A stretch of DNA of 64,000 bases from Ferroacidibacillus organovorans (GCF_001642725.1 NZ_LSUQ01000002.1:62001-126000), one strand, 5' to 3'; positions 18,160 to 28,120 are shown, counted from the stretch's first letter. The notes: generated from the letters alone by a model not told the origin. Made by a program: numbers and translations.

Positions 18160-19596
18160 GTGTCCATGCTCACGCCCACAAGCGCTCCACAACAAGACAA
18201 AAAACGCTGGCTCATTCTGATTTCCGTCGGATTAGCCACGCTGCTCTCGAGCCTGAACAACAGCATCGTCAACACCATTCTCCCCTTGATCGGAAAAGAG
18301 CTTCACATCTCGCTCGGAGAATCGGAGTGGATCGTTCTCATCTATCTCCTTGTCCTCAGCTTGCTCTTATTGCCGATGGGTAGATTTTCGGATCTGCTCG
18401 GTCGCAGACGCATCTTCCTGTTCGGATTTGTCAGTTTCATCGTCGCATCCGCCATCTGCGGTCTCGCACCCTCTTACGGGCTCTTGGTTGTCGGACGCGG
18501 TCTGCTCGGCATCGCAGGCGCCATGCTGTTATCGGTTGGCCCGGCACTGCTCACCACGACATTCCCGCCCGAGCAAAGGGGCCAAGCGCTCGGACTTCAA
18601 GCCTTGATGACCTATCTCGGACTAGCGCTCGGCCCTGGCGTGGGAGGATGGCTCGCCGATACGCTCGGTTGGCATTCCGTATTCTACAGCGCCATTCCCG
18701 TTGCGCTCATCGCGCTCACACTTGCCCTTCTCTCCATCCCGCGACAGACGCGCGGCAATCAGGCCATCCCAGCGTGGCCAAACACACTCAGCTTCATGGT
18801 TTCGATCAGCGCGCTCGTCATCCTGCTCAATCCAGGTGTCATCCACGCACACAAGCTACTGTTCTTGATCGCTTTTTTCATCCTTCTCGTCATTGCGGGT
18901 GGTTTGTTCGTCATCCTGCAAAGAACATCCACTCGTCCACTGATCGATCTGCGACTGTTTCACGTCCGCAATTTCCGGTACGGAAACACGGCTACGATCC
19001 TCAACTATTTGTGCTTTTTTCTCGCACTCTTTTTGCTGCCATTCTATATGACCGAAGTACTCGCTTTCTCAGCCACACAAATTGGCCTGTGGTTAACCCT
19101 CATGCCCATTCTCATGATGATCAGCGCACCTCTCGCCGGCGCCTGGTCAGACAAAATCGGATCACGCGTACTCGCCTCCGCCGGAATGATCTGCAGCACA
19201 CTCGGACTGCTCGCATTCGCCCTACTCGGCATCCTAGCGCCGCATACCATGCTGAATCGAATCGATCTTGCGCTCGGTCTCACCCTCTCAGGACTTGGCA
19301 CAGGTCTGTTCGCCGCGCCTAACAATGCGGCGATTCTGCGCTCTGCCCCTCAGGCACAACAAGGCATGGCGTCAGGTACGCTCGCAACATGCCGCTATCT
19401 CGGCATGATGGGTGGAATCACCGTTGGCGGGTCGCTCTTTGACGCAATTGACCTGTACCTAAACGGCACAGGCCAATCGTTTGCGAATTCATTTTTGCAC
19501 GCTTTCATCATCGTCATGGGCATCGGCGCGCTCTTTGGCATTTTGGGCTGGATCGCAAGCATGATGATGCGTGAACCAACCGCGCAGCCTCGTTAA
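18160..19596 (+). CDS. MFS drug exporter, DHA2 (EmrB/QacA) family
   Basis: Proton-driven multidrug exporter of 478 aa with 14 predicted helices. Helix 1 SVGLATLLSSLNNSIVNTIL has the 'D/N-x-x-I-V-N-x-A-L-P'-like motif D1 of the 14-TM family. LPMGRFSDLLGRRRIFLFG is motif A and GPGVGGWLAD matches antiporter motif C. The GTG at 18160 is preceded by AAGGAAG; an ATG two codons later is possible. It converges on the amidase gene, with the two stop codons overlapping, so no terminator fits between them. Confidence 0.9.
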   Translation: MSMLTPTSAPQQDKKRWLILISVGLATLLSSLNNSIVNTILPLIGKELHISLGESEWIVLIYLLVLSLLLLPMGRFSDLLGRRRIFLFGFVSFIVASAICGLAPSYGLLVVGRGLLGIAGAMLLSVGPALLTTTFPPEQRGQALGLQALMTYLGLALGPGVGGWLADTLGWHSVFYSAIPVALIALTLALLSIPRQTRGNQAIPAWPNTLSFMVSISALVILLNPGVIHAHKLLFLIAFFILLVIAGGLFVILQRTSTRPLIDLRLFHVRNFRYGNTATILNYLCFFLALFLLPFYMTEVLAFSATQIGLWLTLMPILMMISAPLAGAWSDKIGSRVLASAGMICSTLGLLAFALLGILAPHTMLNRIDLALGLTLSGLGTGLFAAPNNAAILRSAPQAQQGMASGTLATCRYLGMMGGITVGGSLFDAIDLYLNGTGQSFANSFLHAFIIVMGIGALFGILGWIASMMMREPTAQPR

Positions 19597-20513
19597 CGCA
19601 GTGCGCCGTGCGCCAACATGGCGTGAACGCCCTTAACACCATTCACGATTTGTGTGACCTGCAAATCGACAACCAAGCTCGCCAGTGCCAAAGCTTCGGC
19701 GCGACTGTAGCCGAACTGCTCTTGCATCAGATCGAGCATCCCATCGAGTGCCATCATCGTCGCCTCGTTCAGATCTTCGTGAAACCCAAACGAGATCCAG
19801 TGCGTCGGCGTCTTTGCGCGCGGCATCGACAGTCGCATCTCATCATGCACGATAAACGTCAAATCAACCTCGTCCATCGGGCACTCCAGCGCCGGCACCG
19901 CCACCTCGCCATTCCCCTGCACGCCGTGCCCATCTCCGACGGAAAAGAGTCCTCCGGCGACCGCAATCGGGAGAAACAAAGAACTGCCCGCGATCAACTC
20001 CTTGCAATCGATATTTCCACCGCAAAAACGGGGCGGATGCGTTGGATGCTTCCCCACCTCTGCCGGTGGCATCCCCATAAGCCCCATAAAAGGGCGCAGC
20101 GCCACCCTGTGACCAAACTGACTTGTCGCCATCATCCGCTCCGGGTCAATCGTCCAGTTCAAGAGGCACGTCGCAGCGTCTACAAGCCCTAAGCGACGAT
20201 TGACAGGGTGATCAAATCCGCCAGCACGTGTATACCCCCACAGCCCCGGCCGGATATGATTGACGCGCACCTCAAGCGTTTTTCCAGGCTCAGCGCCCTC
20301 AATCGCCACAGGCCCGCACAGCGCGTGACCTAGTTCATTTGGTTCAAAGCGCCGACGCGTCCCATCTTCCGAAAATGGTTCAAGTCCGAAACCCGCATCA
20401 AGCGTCTTAAACCGTACCGTGTCGCCTGACGAAATCGTTAAAACAGGCGGAAGATCCACCGAAAAATGCCCGTGCACCGTGCCCTGCTTTGGTTCGAGCG
20501 TGTGAATGGTCAT
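19593..20513 (-). CDS. Acetamidase/formamidase family amidase
   Basis: Cytoplasmic hydrolase of the FmdA/AmdA family, 306 aa, splitting formamide, acetamide or a related small amide to ammonia and acid. Visible features are TIHTLEPKQGTVHGHFSVDL at the start, VAIEGAEPGKTLEVRVN, GGNIDCKELIAGSSLFLPI (conserved GGN-D substrate/metal region) and VGDGHGVQGNGEV. ATG 20513 has AGAGGAG and overlaps the gabT stop by four bases (ATGA), so the two are co-translated; a longer upstream frame inside gabT is ignored. Coupling to an aminotransferase suggests a role in nitrogen recycling. Confidence 0.88.
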   Translation of the reverse strand: MTIHTLEPKQGTVHGHFSVDLPPVLTISSGDTVRFKTLDAGFGLEPFSEDGTRRRFEPNELGHALCGPVAIEGAEPGKTLEVRVNHIRPGLWGYTRAGGFDHPVNRRLGLVDAATCLLNWTIDPERMMATSQFGHRVALRPFMGLMGMPPAEVGKHPTHPPRFCGGNIDCKELIAGSSLFLPIAVAGGLFSVGDGHGVQGNGEVAVPALECPMDEVDLTFIVHDEMRLSMPRAKTPTHWISFGFHEDLNEATMMALDGMLDLMQEQFGYSRAEALALASLVVDLQVTQIVNGVKGVHAMLAHGALR

Positions 20514-21838
20514 CCGAGCTCCTCTTCCGTCTCTCGCACGGCGCGCGCAATCACCTGCAGTCCCTGTTGCAGCGTCTCGTCCGAGATCACCAGCGGGGAT
20601 AACAGGCGAATGATATTGCTGTACACACCAGCCTTCACCGTAATGAGTCCATATTCCAGGCACTTTTTCGTGACAAGCGCCGTCGCTTCCGCGTGCGGTT
20701 CTTTCGTCGCTCGATCCTTGACCAGCTCAATTGCGATCATCGCACCCTGACCGCGCACATCGCCGATAATCGTGCTCTTCTGCTGTAATTCGCGCAGAAA
20801 TGAAACACTCTTCTGCCCAATGTGTTCCGCGCGCGCGGGAAGCTGTTCGCGCTCCATCACTTCGATCACCTTGAGCGCGGCCGCGGCCGCCAGCGGATTT
20901 CCGCCATACGTTCCGCCTAGAGAGCCGACTTGCGGCGCATCCATCACGTCCGCTTTACCGACAACTGCCGCAATCGGAAGCCCCGCACCCAGCGACTTTG
21001 CCACGAGAATGAGATCCGGATCGAGCGCGTCGTAGTGCTCCGCGGCAAACATTTTTCCCGTTCGCGCGAAGCCAGACTGAACCTCATCAAGAATAAACAC
21101 GATTCCACGTTCGCGACAGACGTTTCGCAGCAGCGGAAGATAATTGGTGGGAGGCACAACAAAACCGCCCTCACCCTGCACAGGTTCAACGATGAGCGCC
21201 GCCACTTGATTGGCCTCCACATACGTTTCAAACGCTCGAACAACCGTCTCCACGGCTTGTTCCCCTAACGTCTCTTCATCCAGTTCGCTGCGATATGGAT
21301 TGGGAAAAGGCATGCGATAGATTTCCGGCACAAACGGTCCAAACCCTGTCTTATAGGGAGTCACCTTACTGGTCAGCGACATGCCGAGCATCGTGCGCCC
21401 GTGAAACGCTCCTTCAAACGCAATGACAGCTGGGCGACCCGTGAAACTACGCGCAATCTTGACCGCATTTTCAACCGCTTCGGCGCCCGTGTTGACAAGA
21501 AGCGCTTTCTTCTCTCCCACAATCGGAGCAATGCGGCAGAGTTGTTCCGCCAATTGAAGATAAGGCTCGTTCAGCGTCACGTGAATGCACGTGTGAAAGA
21601 GCTTATCTGCCTGCTCTTTCACAGCTGCGATCACCTCGGGATGGCTGTGTCCAACGTTCATGACACCAATGCCTCCGGCAAAGTCGATGTATTCCCTGCC
21701 CTCCTCATCCCACAGTTTCGCACCTTCTGCGCGCACGACCGCAATCGGGTTCTGCACTGAGACACTCTTTGTGACATAGCGCTCACGAAGCAACGCATTC
21801 GCTTCTCTCTTCGTTTTCATCATCGTCGGTTGTGTCAC
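20510..21838 (-). CDS. gabT: 4-aminobutyrate aminotransferase-like class III transaminase
   Basis: PLP enzyme moving the amino group of GABA or a similar omega-amino acid to 2-oxoglutarate, 442 aa. It shows VNTGAEAVENAVKIAR (cofactor phosphate), FEGAFHGRTMLGMSLT, ILDEVQSGFARTG (Asp for the pyridine nitrogen) and LVAKSLGAGLPIAAV with the Schiff-base Lys. GTG 21838 has GGGGGA eight bases upstream; ATGs follow at codons 6 and 7. It forms a two-gene unit with the amidase. GABA specificity rests on overall similarity only; 5-aminovalerate or ornithine-type substrates are possible. Confidence 0.87.
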   Translation of the reverse strand: MTQPTMMKTKREANALLRERYVTKSVSVQNPIAVVRAEGAKLWDEEGREYIDFAGGIGVMNVGHSHPEVIAAVKEQADKLFHTCIHVTLNEPYLQLAEQLCRIAPIVGEKKALLVNTGAEAVENAVKIARSFTGRPAVIAFEGAFHGRTMLGMSLTSKVTPYKTGFGPFVPEIYRMPFPNPYRSELDEETLGEQAVETVVRAFETYVEANQVAALIVEPVQGEGGFVVPPTNYLPLLRNVCRERGIVFILDEVQSGFARTGKMFAAEHYDALDPDLILVAKSLGAGLPIAAVVGKADVMDAPQVGSLGGTYGGNPLAAAAALKVIEVMEREQLPARAEHIGQKSVSFLRELQQKSTIIGDVRGQGAMIAIELVKDRATKEPHAEATALVTKKCLEYGLITVKAGVYSNIIRLLSPLVISDETLQQGLQVIARAVRETEEELG

Positions 21839-22028
21839 TCACGATTCCCCCAAAGTTAATAAATTGTTGTCCTGAATTCCAATAATTTATATGAGTTTCA
21901 AGACATCTTGTATGCAATCTATCAGATAATTGATTATAAATAAACAGCCAACAACGGTGAGATGTTGAGAATAACCCATGAATATGCAACAATTCAGTAG
22001 AAACCAGGACAGACGGGAGACAGAAACC

Positions 22029-22946
22029 ATGAGAACCATGAAACTTAGCACCAGCACTTTAGAGGTTCCTGTCGTAGCGATAGGGTGCATGCGAATCAAC
22101 GCATTGGACAAGAAACAAGCGGAAACATTCGTGCAGACTTCACTCGAAGAGGGCGCAAATTTCTTCGATCACGCGGACATCTACGGCAGCGGAACATGCG
22201 AAGAGATTTTTGCCGATGCGATCCGAATGAGTGACGATGTGCGCGAAAAGATCATTCTCCAATCCAAAGTCGGCATTCGCAAAGGATCCTTCGACTTTTC
22301 AAAAGAACATATTCTCGAAGCGGTCAACGGCAGTCTGAAACGTCTCAAAACGGACTATTTGGATGTGTTACTCCTTCATCGACCGGATGCGTTAGTGGAA
22401 CCCGAAGAGGTGGCGGAGGCGTTCGATCTGCTCGAGCGCTCCGGCAAAGTGCGCCATTTTGGCGTCTCCAACCAAAAACCGATGCAAATCGAATTACTTA
22501 AGAAACATGTCAAGCAACCCCTCGTGGCGAACCAGTTACAACTGAGCATTACGAATGCGACGATGATTTCAAACGGAATCAATGTAAACATGGAGAATGA
22601 CGCCGCGCTCGACCGAGACGGCAGCATCCTCGACTATTGCAGGCTTCATGACATCACGGTTCAACCATGGTCGCCCTTCCAATACGGATTTTTCGAGGGC
22701 GTTTTCCTAGGTAGCGACAAGTTCCCAGAACTGAATCGCATCATCGATGCTGTCGCGGCAAAATACGGAGTCAGCAACACGACGATTGCCATCGCGTGGC
22801 TTCTCCGCCACCCGGCGAAAATGCAACCGATTACCGGCACGATGAATCTGGAGCGTTTAAAAGACTGCTGCAAAGCGAGCGATATTACGCTTACGCGCGA
22901 AGATTGGTACGAGATTTACCGCGCGGCTGGCAACATTCTTCCCTAA
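22029..22946 (+). CDS. Aldo/keto reductase, YdhF-like
   Basis: NADPH-dependent carbonyl reductase with a TIM barrel. FFDHADIYGSG carries the catalytic Asp and Tyr, LQSKVGI the Lys and LLLHRPDALV the His. The NADPH site near the end is PITGTMNLERLKDCC. ATG 22029 (MRTMKLSTS) behind GGGAGA is preferred over the upstream in-frame ATG at 21978. 305 aa, monocistronic, followed by a strong terminator. Substrate unknown. Confidence 0.88.
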   Translation: MRTMKLSTSTLEVPVVAIGCMRINALDKKQAETFVQTSLEEGANFFDHADIYGSGTCEEIFADAIRMSDDVREKIILQSKVGIRKGSFDFSKEHILEAVNGSLKRLKTDYLDVLLLHRPDALVEPEEVAEAFDLLERSGKVRHFGVSNQKPMQIELLKKHVKQPLVANQLQLSITNATMISNGINVNMENDAALDRDGSILDYCRLHDITVQPWSPFQYGFFEGVFLGSDKFPELNRIIDAVAAKYGVSNTTIAIAWLLRHPAKMQPITGTMNLERLKDCCKASDITLTREDWYEIYRAAGNILP

Positions 22947-22960
22947 GCAAGCTGGTCTGC

Positions 22961-23000
22961 AAAAACAGCCTCCCCCTGCCAAGAGGTTGAGGCTGTTTTT
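22961..23000. terminator. Rho-independent terminator
   Basis: AAAAACAGCCTC (22961-22972) pairs perfectly with GAGGCTGTTTTT (22989-23000). It ends the aldo/keto reductase transcript and, from the other side, the convergent secreted-protein gene. Confidence 0.88.
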
Positions 23001-23047
23001 CAATTTGCAAGAACCGGACGGGTCACACTTTGGCGCGCATTATTCCT

Positions 23048-24481
23048 TCAATACGTCGCAGAAGAAACGGCCATGTGGAACGCCTGAAACGTATGTCGCA
23101 CGCTGTAAACGTTGTACACGTCACGACCAAACGTCCAATACAAATGGGAATACCGCCCCACAGGCGTATTTTTCACCCACATGTACCCGTTTGTTTCAGG
23201 TAACAGATGCGTATGCAAATAGGCGACCATTCGTTTCGCCAGCGCAAGATCAGATGATGCGGAACCCGCCTCCACATCAAACGTCCACAGCCCCTCGTGC
23301 CAGCGCACGATTCCGAGGTCACTGTAGATTTTTCCAACAATACCGTTGCCAAGCGATACAACGCGCGACGTCATTCCGACGAAATTCGGTGGCGCGGACA
23401 TTTGTTTGATGAACTGCAGCGCAGTCGGATTTCCCATAAAGCGCTGTACCCCAAATGACGCGATTGGATTTGCGTAACCGAGATGGGATGCGAAGGGAGA
23501 CAGAGTGATTGTATACTGATCCTTCTGTGCCTGTGTCTGCACCTGTGCTGCGGACATTTCCTTTGCTGTCATGAGAAAGTCAGTCGGCGCGAAAAGGGGG
23601 AGATTTACCGTCGGAGTTTGTTGTAGCGACGTTAACGCGCGCGAGATGGGGGCTGGAAAGACCGCTTCGGGTGCACCATGATAAGGCGTCATGCTCACCG
23701 CCATCCTCGCGGCGGACAGCGCGTGGTGGTAATCCCAGTCGTTGTAGACCACGTTGCCCACCGCATAAGAGAGGTACGTATGCTGTCCATCACCCGCATT
23801 GTCCATCATAAGCATGCCGTGCGTTTCGGGCAGTAGATGCGTATGCAAATAACGTACAAGTTGCATCGCTGCGCCTTTCGCGGAATTCATCTGCATATCA
23901 TGCACTTGAAAAAACCATTCCCCTTCACGCCAATCAATCAAAACCGTGTTACGGCCCGTATAGACGGAACTCCAGATACCAAGCCCCAGGTTCATGCGCG
24001 ATGATTTTAGATGTTGCGCTCTGGGATTAATGTAACCGAATCCATAAGAGGTTGTGGACTGTGGCGTCACCTCAACCTGCCTTAATGCCTGGGTAGCGGT
24101 TTTAAACTCCGTCGCGCCAAATCCTCCAATCACCGCGGCAAGGCCAGTATTTGACGGTTGATAGAGCACTGGGCTGTTGAGACCGGCTCGGGTTGTGGAC
24201 AATTGCAGACTGACATGATACTGATTTGCCGTCGCAGAGGCCGTCGCTGCGAGATAGGATCGGCCGAGAGCCCCGTTTCCGTTCCCCGCGAACAACGGCG
24301 CCACGAGGGGAATGTCGCTCCGTTTTTTCACGTATTGCATGGCTTGCGTAACGACCGGATTGAATGCGGGCCTGTTGATCGCTCGCTTCGACGCAGCGAA
24401 TGCGTCAGAACTCGGCATAAGTACGGAAGTACAAGCAAGCGTCGTGATGAGCAGTGAAGGTAGGATCCGCAAGAATTTCAT
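23048..24481 (-). CDS. Secreted protein of unknown function with internal duplication
   Basis: 477 aa with a signal peptide (MKFLRILPSLLITTLACTS then SSDAFAASK). I recognise no named family. The mature protein is a tandem repeat of one domain of about 210 residues: YLHTHLLPET occurs at about 211 and again at about 421, each preceded by a Trp-rich strand (WREGEWFFQVHD / WHEGLWTFDVEA) and followed by a similar tail ending in MAVS. GGGGGAT lies before the ATG at 24481. No catalytic motif is obvious; a binding or surface role is possible. Monocistronic. Confidence 0.75.
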   Translation of the reverse strand: MKFLRILPSLLITTLACTSVLMPSSDAFAASKRAINRPAFNPVVTQAMQYVKKRSDIPLVAPLFAGNGNGALGRSYLAATASATANQYHVSLQLSTTRAGLNSPVLYQPSNTGLAAVIGGFGATEFKTATQALRQVEVTPQSTTSYGFGYINPRAQHLKSSRMNLGLGIWSSVYTGRNTVLIDWREGEWFFQVHDMQMNSAKGAAMQLVRYLHTHLLPETHGMLMMDNAGDGQHTYLSYAVGNVVYNDWDYHHALSAARMAVSMTPYHGAPEAVFPAPISRALTSLQQTPTVNLPLFAPTDFLMTAKEMSAAQVQTQAQKDQYTITLSPFASHLGYANPIASFGVQRFMGNPTALQFIKQMSAPPNFVGMTSRVVSLGNGIVGKIYSDLGIVRWHEGLWTFDVEAGSASSDLALAKRMVAYLHTHLLPETNGYMWVKNTPVGRYSHLYWTFGRDVYNVYSVRHTFQAFHMAVSSATY

Positions 24482-24619
24482 GATTACAAATATCCCCCGT
24501 CATCTATTTTCTTCGTGCAAGTTATAGACGATCAGGAATATCTGCAGGTTTCATCCATAATTCTCCTTCGCCAGTCAAGCCTAAAACCAGATCGGCCACG
24601 GTTACTCCTTGAATCAAGG

Positions 24620-25951
24620 CTATACCCATCCATGCTTGATTCGATAAATTTTCCTTGGTCTCCCTTTCGCAGTCGGCGTCTCTTGCCCAATTACTTCAGC
24701 CAATTCACTGTGATGCAAGGAAGACAATATTTTCCTCGCATTCCGTTCTGACATCCCCAAAATCTCAGAAACAGAAGAAGCTGTGATGTATTTTTGTGCA
24801 GAAGCTTCCTGCGTAGAAAGCATTCTGTCATACGTTACGATGTTGATCTTTGCGTGATGGAGTTTATCCGAGAGTTCTTTGTCGTCGGTGCGAAACTTCA
24901 TTTTTCTCCCGCTCGACTCTCGAAGAGGACCGTGAATGACTCCCATTTCATCCACGAGGTAGATACCTATATCGTGAGCTATCTTTTCGGCGTGATTTAA
25001 AGCGAGCCGCGCGTTTTTTTCAGCTTCTAATGCTGTGGTTCCATAACCCATTCCGATATTTGCGGCAAGCTTTGTAAGTCACGTGATTTGATGCAAAAGA
25101 TGAATCGCGCGGTCGATTTGTTTTTCAACGATGCCACGTGTTGAAAAAATCATAAACCGACCATTACCGATCGAAACAAACGTCCCCAAAACCTGCTCCG
25201 TATAATCGAGAAGAAGCCCTTGTGTTTTTAAATAGGTGCGATAGATATCATAAAAAACATGATCTTGATCCATCAATGTATTGAAATTTGAAACCTGTAC
25301 AATCTGTATTGCAATTTGACTATGTTTGAACTGTTCTGATTTGATTTCACTCACAACGGAGATCATCATGCGACTCGTCGCTGTTTCGCGATAAGGCAAT
25401 AATAATGTCGGTATTTTTTGTCGCTGTAGCGATTCAAAGACGAGATGGTTCCCTGTGACGCATAGCTTCACACGACCTTCCTGATAGTGAACTTTATGAA
25501 AAGAGAGGAGATCTTCGAAAGCGTTCGATGCAATTTCCAAACGTCCTTGATAGCGATAGACGTTCTTGACGAAACGAAGTGCCACAATGGCGTCCTGCAC
25601 CTCTTCTTCACTCATGTTATCAATACTGAAATGATCCGCTAAACCATCGCTCTCTTGTTCAAACGGTGCAATCGCCCTTATCAACGCTAAAGCATCACGC
25701 GACACAACGCGGGATTTTTGAAACACTGCTTGCATTGTGGCAACATCGTGCGCCAATTGGTCCGAAAAAATCCAGGCATCTATTCTTTCTCGCGTTTCAC
25801 ACACCACATTTGCAATATCCTCAAGTCGATCATATTTATATTCATGCAGAATAAACTCATCCGTAGGTAGTCCATGCGAAAGCGTTCCCAATATCGTTTT
25901 AAGTAATACTAGAAAGTCGTTTGATCCAAGGACTGCAAGTTGAATCTTCAT
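24620..25951 (-). pseudogene. Transcriptional regulator with degenerate GGDEF-like domain, interrupted by in-frame TGA
   Basis: Two open frames, 25079-25951 and 24620-25051, lie in the same reading frame separated by one TGA (25079-25081) and nine sense codons (LTKLAANIG). The joined product is about 443 aa. It has an N-terminal receiver-like domain (MKIQLAVLGSNDF), a central region ending in a GGDEF/GTP-cyclohydrolase-III-like domain (STRGIVEKQ then MGYGTTALEAEKNARLAL, straddling the stop), and a C-terminal winged helix (TASSVSEILGMSERNARKIL). The start is ATG 25951 with GGAGG seven bases before it. It is divergent from the APC permease at 26211, its likely target. The single TGA would remove the DNA-binding part; it may be a recent nonsense mutation, readthrough or a sequence error. 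Confidence 0.8.
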
Positions 25952-26099
25952 GATTTGCCTCCGCGTCCATCCATACTTCATCCATCAAGCAAATGTCAAA
26001 CGTTCACAACAACCACTATACCATTCACGATTCGTATTCATAGCATAAGCGGAATACATGCAAAAAATGGATTGACAGATTACGCGACAAGGCTGTAGT

Positions 26100-26128
26100 T
26101 TTAATTAACGGGCGTATTACGGTATAAT
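26100..26128 (+). promoter_or_regulatory. Probable sigma-A promoter of the APC permease
   Basis: TTTAAT (26100-26105), 17 bases, then a perfect TATAAT (26123-26128), about 85 bases before the permease GTG. A second candidate, TTGACA at 26072 with a weak TAGTTT, lies just upstream. Confidence 0.5.
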
Positions 26129-26210
26129 TCCGAAAATGACACTGGAATTGCCTTAACACACGTTCGTTTCTTGATAGCTACATAACCATCGATTTTGAAG
26201 GGGGATTTTA

Positions 26211-27782
26211 GTGAACGAAGACAGATTGTTAAAAAAGCGACTCGGTATTTGGTCGCTATCTGCCGCGTCACTTGGAGGCGTGATTGGATCCGGGTGGCTG
26301 TTTGGCGCAATGTACGCCGCCAAAGCGGCTGGACCGGAATCCATCGTGGCCTGGATTGTCGGAGCGATCGCCTTTGGCTTGGTTGCCCTCGTATTTAGCG
26401 AACTGGCCATCGTCAAACCCGAGTCGGGCGGATTGGTACGCTATCCGATGTACACCAATGGTTCACTTGTCGCATCCTTGGTCGGTTGGGGAATTTGGCT
26501 CGGATATGCAGGCAACCCGCCAACAGAAGCGTCCGGAATCGTGCAATACGTATCGACCTTTATCCCTGGAGTCTATAACGGTTCCACATTGACCCCTACC
26601 GGAATCTTGCTCGCTGTGGTATTAATGATTGTATTTGTGCTCGTAAACTACTTTGGCGTACACATTTTCGCAAAAGTGAATCTCGTTGTCACAATCATCA
26701 AGTTCGTCGTGCCAACGCTTACACTGATCGCGTTTTTTATGTCAGGATTCCATCCGCAAAACTTTACATCCTACGGTGGATTCGCGCCGTATGGTTGGTC
26801 CGCAGGTCTGAGTTCTATTGCCACAGCAGGTATTGTGTTTGCCTATACCGGATTTCGCGCTGCAGTCGATCTATCCGGTGAAGCTGTAAATCCGCGAAAA
26901 GATATCCCGCGGGCCGTTCTGCTCGCCATTTTCGTTGCAATGATCCTCTACATCGGTTTGCAAGTCGTGTTCATCGGGACCGTCCCCACATCTTCCCTCG
27001 CAACAGGGTGGCACGGTGTCAATTTTAATTCACCTTTTGCACAAATCGCGATGTCCTTAAACCTCATGTGGCTGTACTGGATGCTTATGGCGGACTCAAT
27101 GATCTCCCCAGCCGGTTCGAGTCTTGTCTATACTGCATCCAATTCCCGTGTCGTGTTTGGTCTTGCAAAGAATCGATTTTTCCCTCGCTACTTTGCAAAA
27201 ATCAATGAAAAATACGGCACTCCCACGCGAGCGCTCATCCTGAACTTCATCGTCGGACTATTGTACCTTTTCCCGCTCAAGAGTTGGCATAACATCATTT
27301 CAACAACAGGTGCGCTCGGCATTTTTACCTATTCAGCGGGCGCCGTTTCCGTCTTGGTGTTTCGCAGAATGGGGATCACACAAGCAGACCAACGCATGAA
27401 GGCGATGAACCTTGTTGCGCCACTCGGATTTGTCGTCGGATCTCTCATCATCTATTGGGCGAGTTGGGGTACGCTTCAGACGACGATCTCGCTCTTGTTC
27501 ATCGGCCTCGTTCTCTATGCCATCTCGTTTTTCATTAACAAGCAAGGAAAACGTGAACTGATCGGCGGAACTTGGCTCATCATTTATCTCATCGCGATCT
27601 TCACCCTCTCCAAATTGGGGAGTTTTGGCGGACTAAACGTAATTCCCGCCCCGCTTGATTCGGTTGTCGTCGCGATGGTTTCACTTCTCTGCTACTACTG
27701 GGCGGTTTCCTCCGGAACAAAATTCATGAATACAAAAGAGACGGGCATTTCCGATACGCAAGAATTCATTTCCGAAGTCTGA
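26211..27782 (+). CDS. APC family amino acid permease (basic amino acid/AgaP-type)
   Basis: 523 aa with about 13-14 membrane helices. WSLSAASLGGVIGSGWLFGA is the conserved helix 1 with the GSGW substrate loop, followed by ESGGLVRYPMYTNGSLVA (APC helix 2 motif) and FAYTGFRAAVDLSGEAVNPR (helix 6 with F-x-G-F-x-x). GTG 26211 has GAAGGGGG before it. It is transcribed away from the broken GGDEF-like regulator. Substrate unknown. Confidence 0.9.
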   Translation: MNEDRLLKKRLGIWSLSAASLGGVIGSGWLFGAMYAAKAAGPESIVAWIVGAIAFGLVALVFSELAIVKPESGGLVRYPMYTNGSLVASLVGWGIWLGYAGNPPTEASGIVQYVSTFIPGVYNGSTLTPTGILLAVVLMIVFVLVNYFGVHIFAKVNLVVTIIKFVVPTLTLIAFFMSGFHPQNFTSYGGFAPYGWSAGLSSIATAGIVFAYTGFRAAVDLSGEAVNPRKDIPRAVLLAIFVAMILYIGLQVVFIGTVPTSSLATGWHGVNFNSPFAQIAMSLNLMWLYWMLMADSMISPAGSSLVYTASNSRVVFGLAKNRFFPRYFAKINEKYGTPTRALILNFIVGLLYLFPLKSWHNIISTTGALGIFTYSAGAVSVLVFRRMGITQADQRMKAMNLVAPLGFVVGSLIIYWASWGTLQTTISLLFIGLVLYAISFFINKQGKRELIGGTWLIIYLIAIFTLSKLGSFGGLNVIPAPLDSVVVAMVSLLCYYWAVSSGTKFMNTKETGISDTQEFISEV

Positions 27783-27795
27783 CCAGAATCGCAAA

Positions 27796-27848
27796 GAAGC
27801 CGTGGAGACACCTGCCTGACGGTAATCTCCACGGCTTCTCTCTTGCCC
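27796..27848. terminator. Bidirectional terminator between permease and MoaD-like gene
   Basis: GAAGCCGTGGAGA (27796-27808) pairs perfectly with TCTCCACGGCTTC (27836-27848), 13 bp, followed by TCTCTT. It serves both convergent transcripts; its right arm touches the stop codon of the MoaD-like gene. Confidence 0.85.
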
Positions 27849-28120
27849 TAGCCACCTGAAATTGCCTTTAAGATCCACACCTCGGATCCGTCCGCCACTT
27901 CTTCTGAGACGTGCGCACATGTCGGAAGTCGACGGCCAGAAACAAACACGCTGAGATGCACACGAAAACGTCCATCCGGCTCCGCCAACCACGATGCCAT
28001 TCCAGGATACTGAAGGTTGAGCATTTCCAGAATCCCTGCACATGATCGTGCCTGAACCGTCACCACAGAATCGGCGTGAAATTCGTCAGCGAGATCGAAC
28101 GGCAAGTGTACCGTAATCAT
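27848..28120 (-). CDS. MoaD/ThiS-like ubiquitin-fold protein
   Basis: 90 aa beta-grasp protein ending in the Gly-Gly that MoaD and ThiS use for adenylation and thiocarboxylate formation (WILKAISGG). The start is MITVHLPFDLADEFHADSVV, and VHLSVFVSGRRL is the third strand region. ATG 28120 has GAGGAAG before it and overlaps the stop of the propeller gene by four bases, so the pair is co-translated. No MoaE, MoeB, ThiF or ThiG gene is near, so it may not serve molybdopterin or thiamin. It could be a sulfur carrier or protein modifier for the partner; this is inference. Confidence 0.82.
   Translation of the reverse strand: MITVHLPFDLADEFHADSVVTVQARSCAGILEMLNLQYPGMASWLAEPDGRFRVHLSVFVSGRRLPTCAHVSEEVADGSEVWILKAISGG

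Noticed and set aside
25079-25081. TGA in the regulator as a selenocysteine codon
   Set aside because: The family is not a redox enzyme and no selenocysteine-insertion hairpin is evident after the codon.
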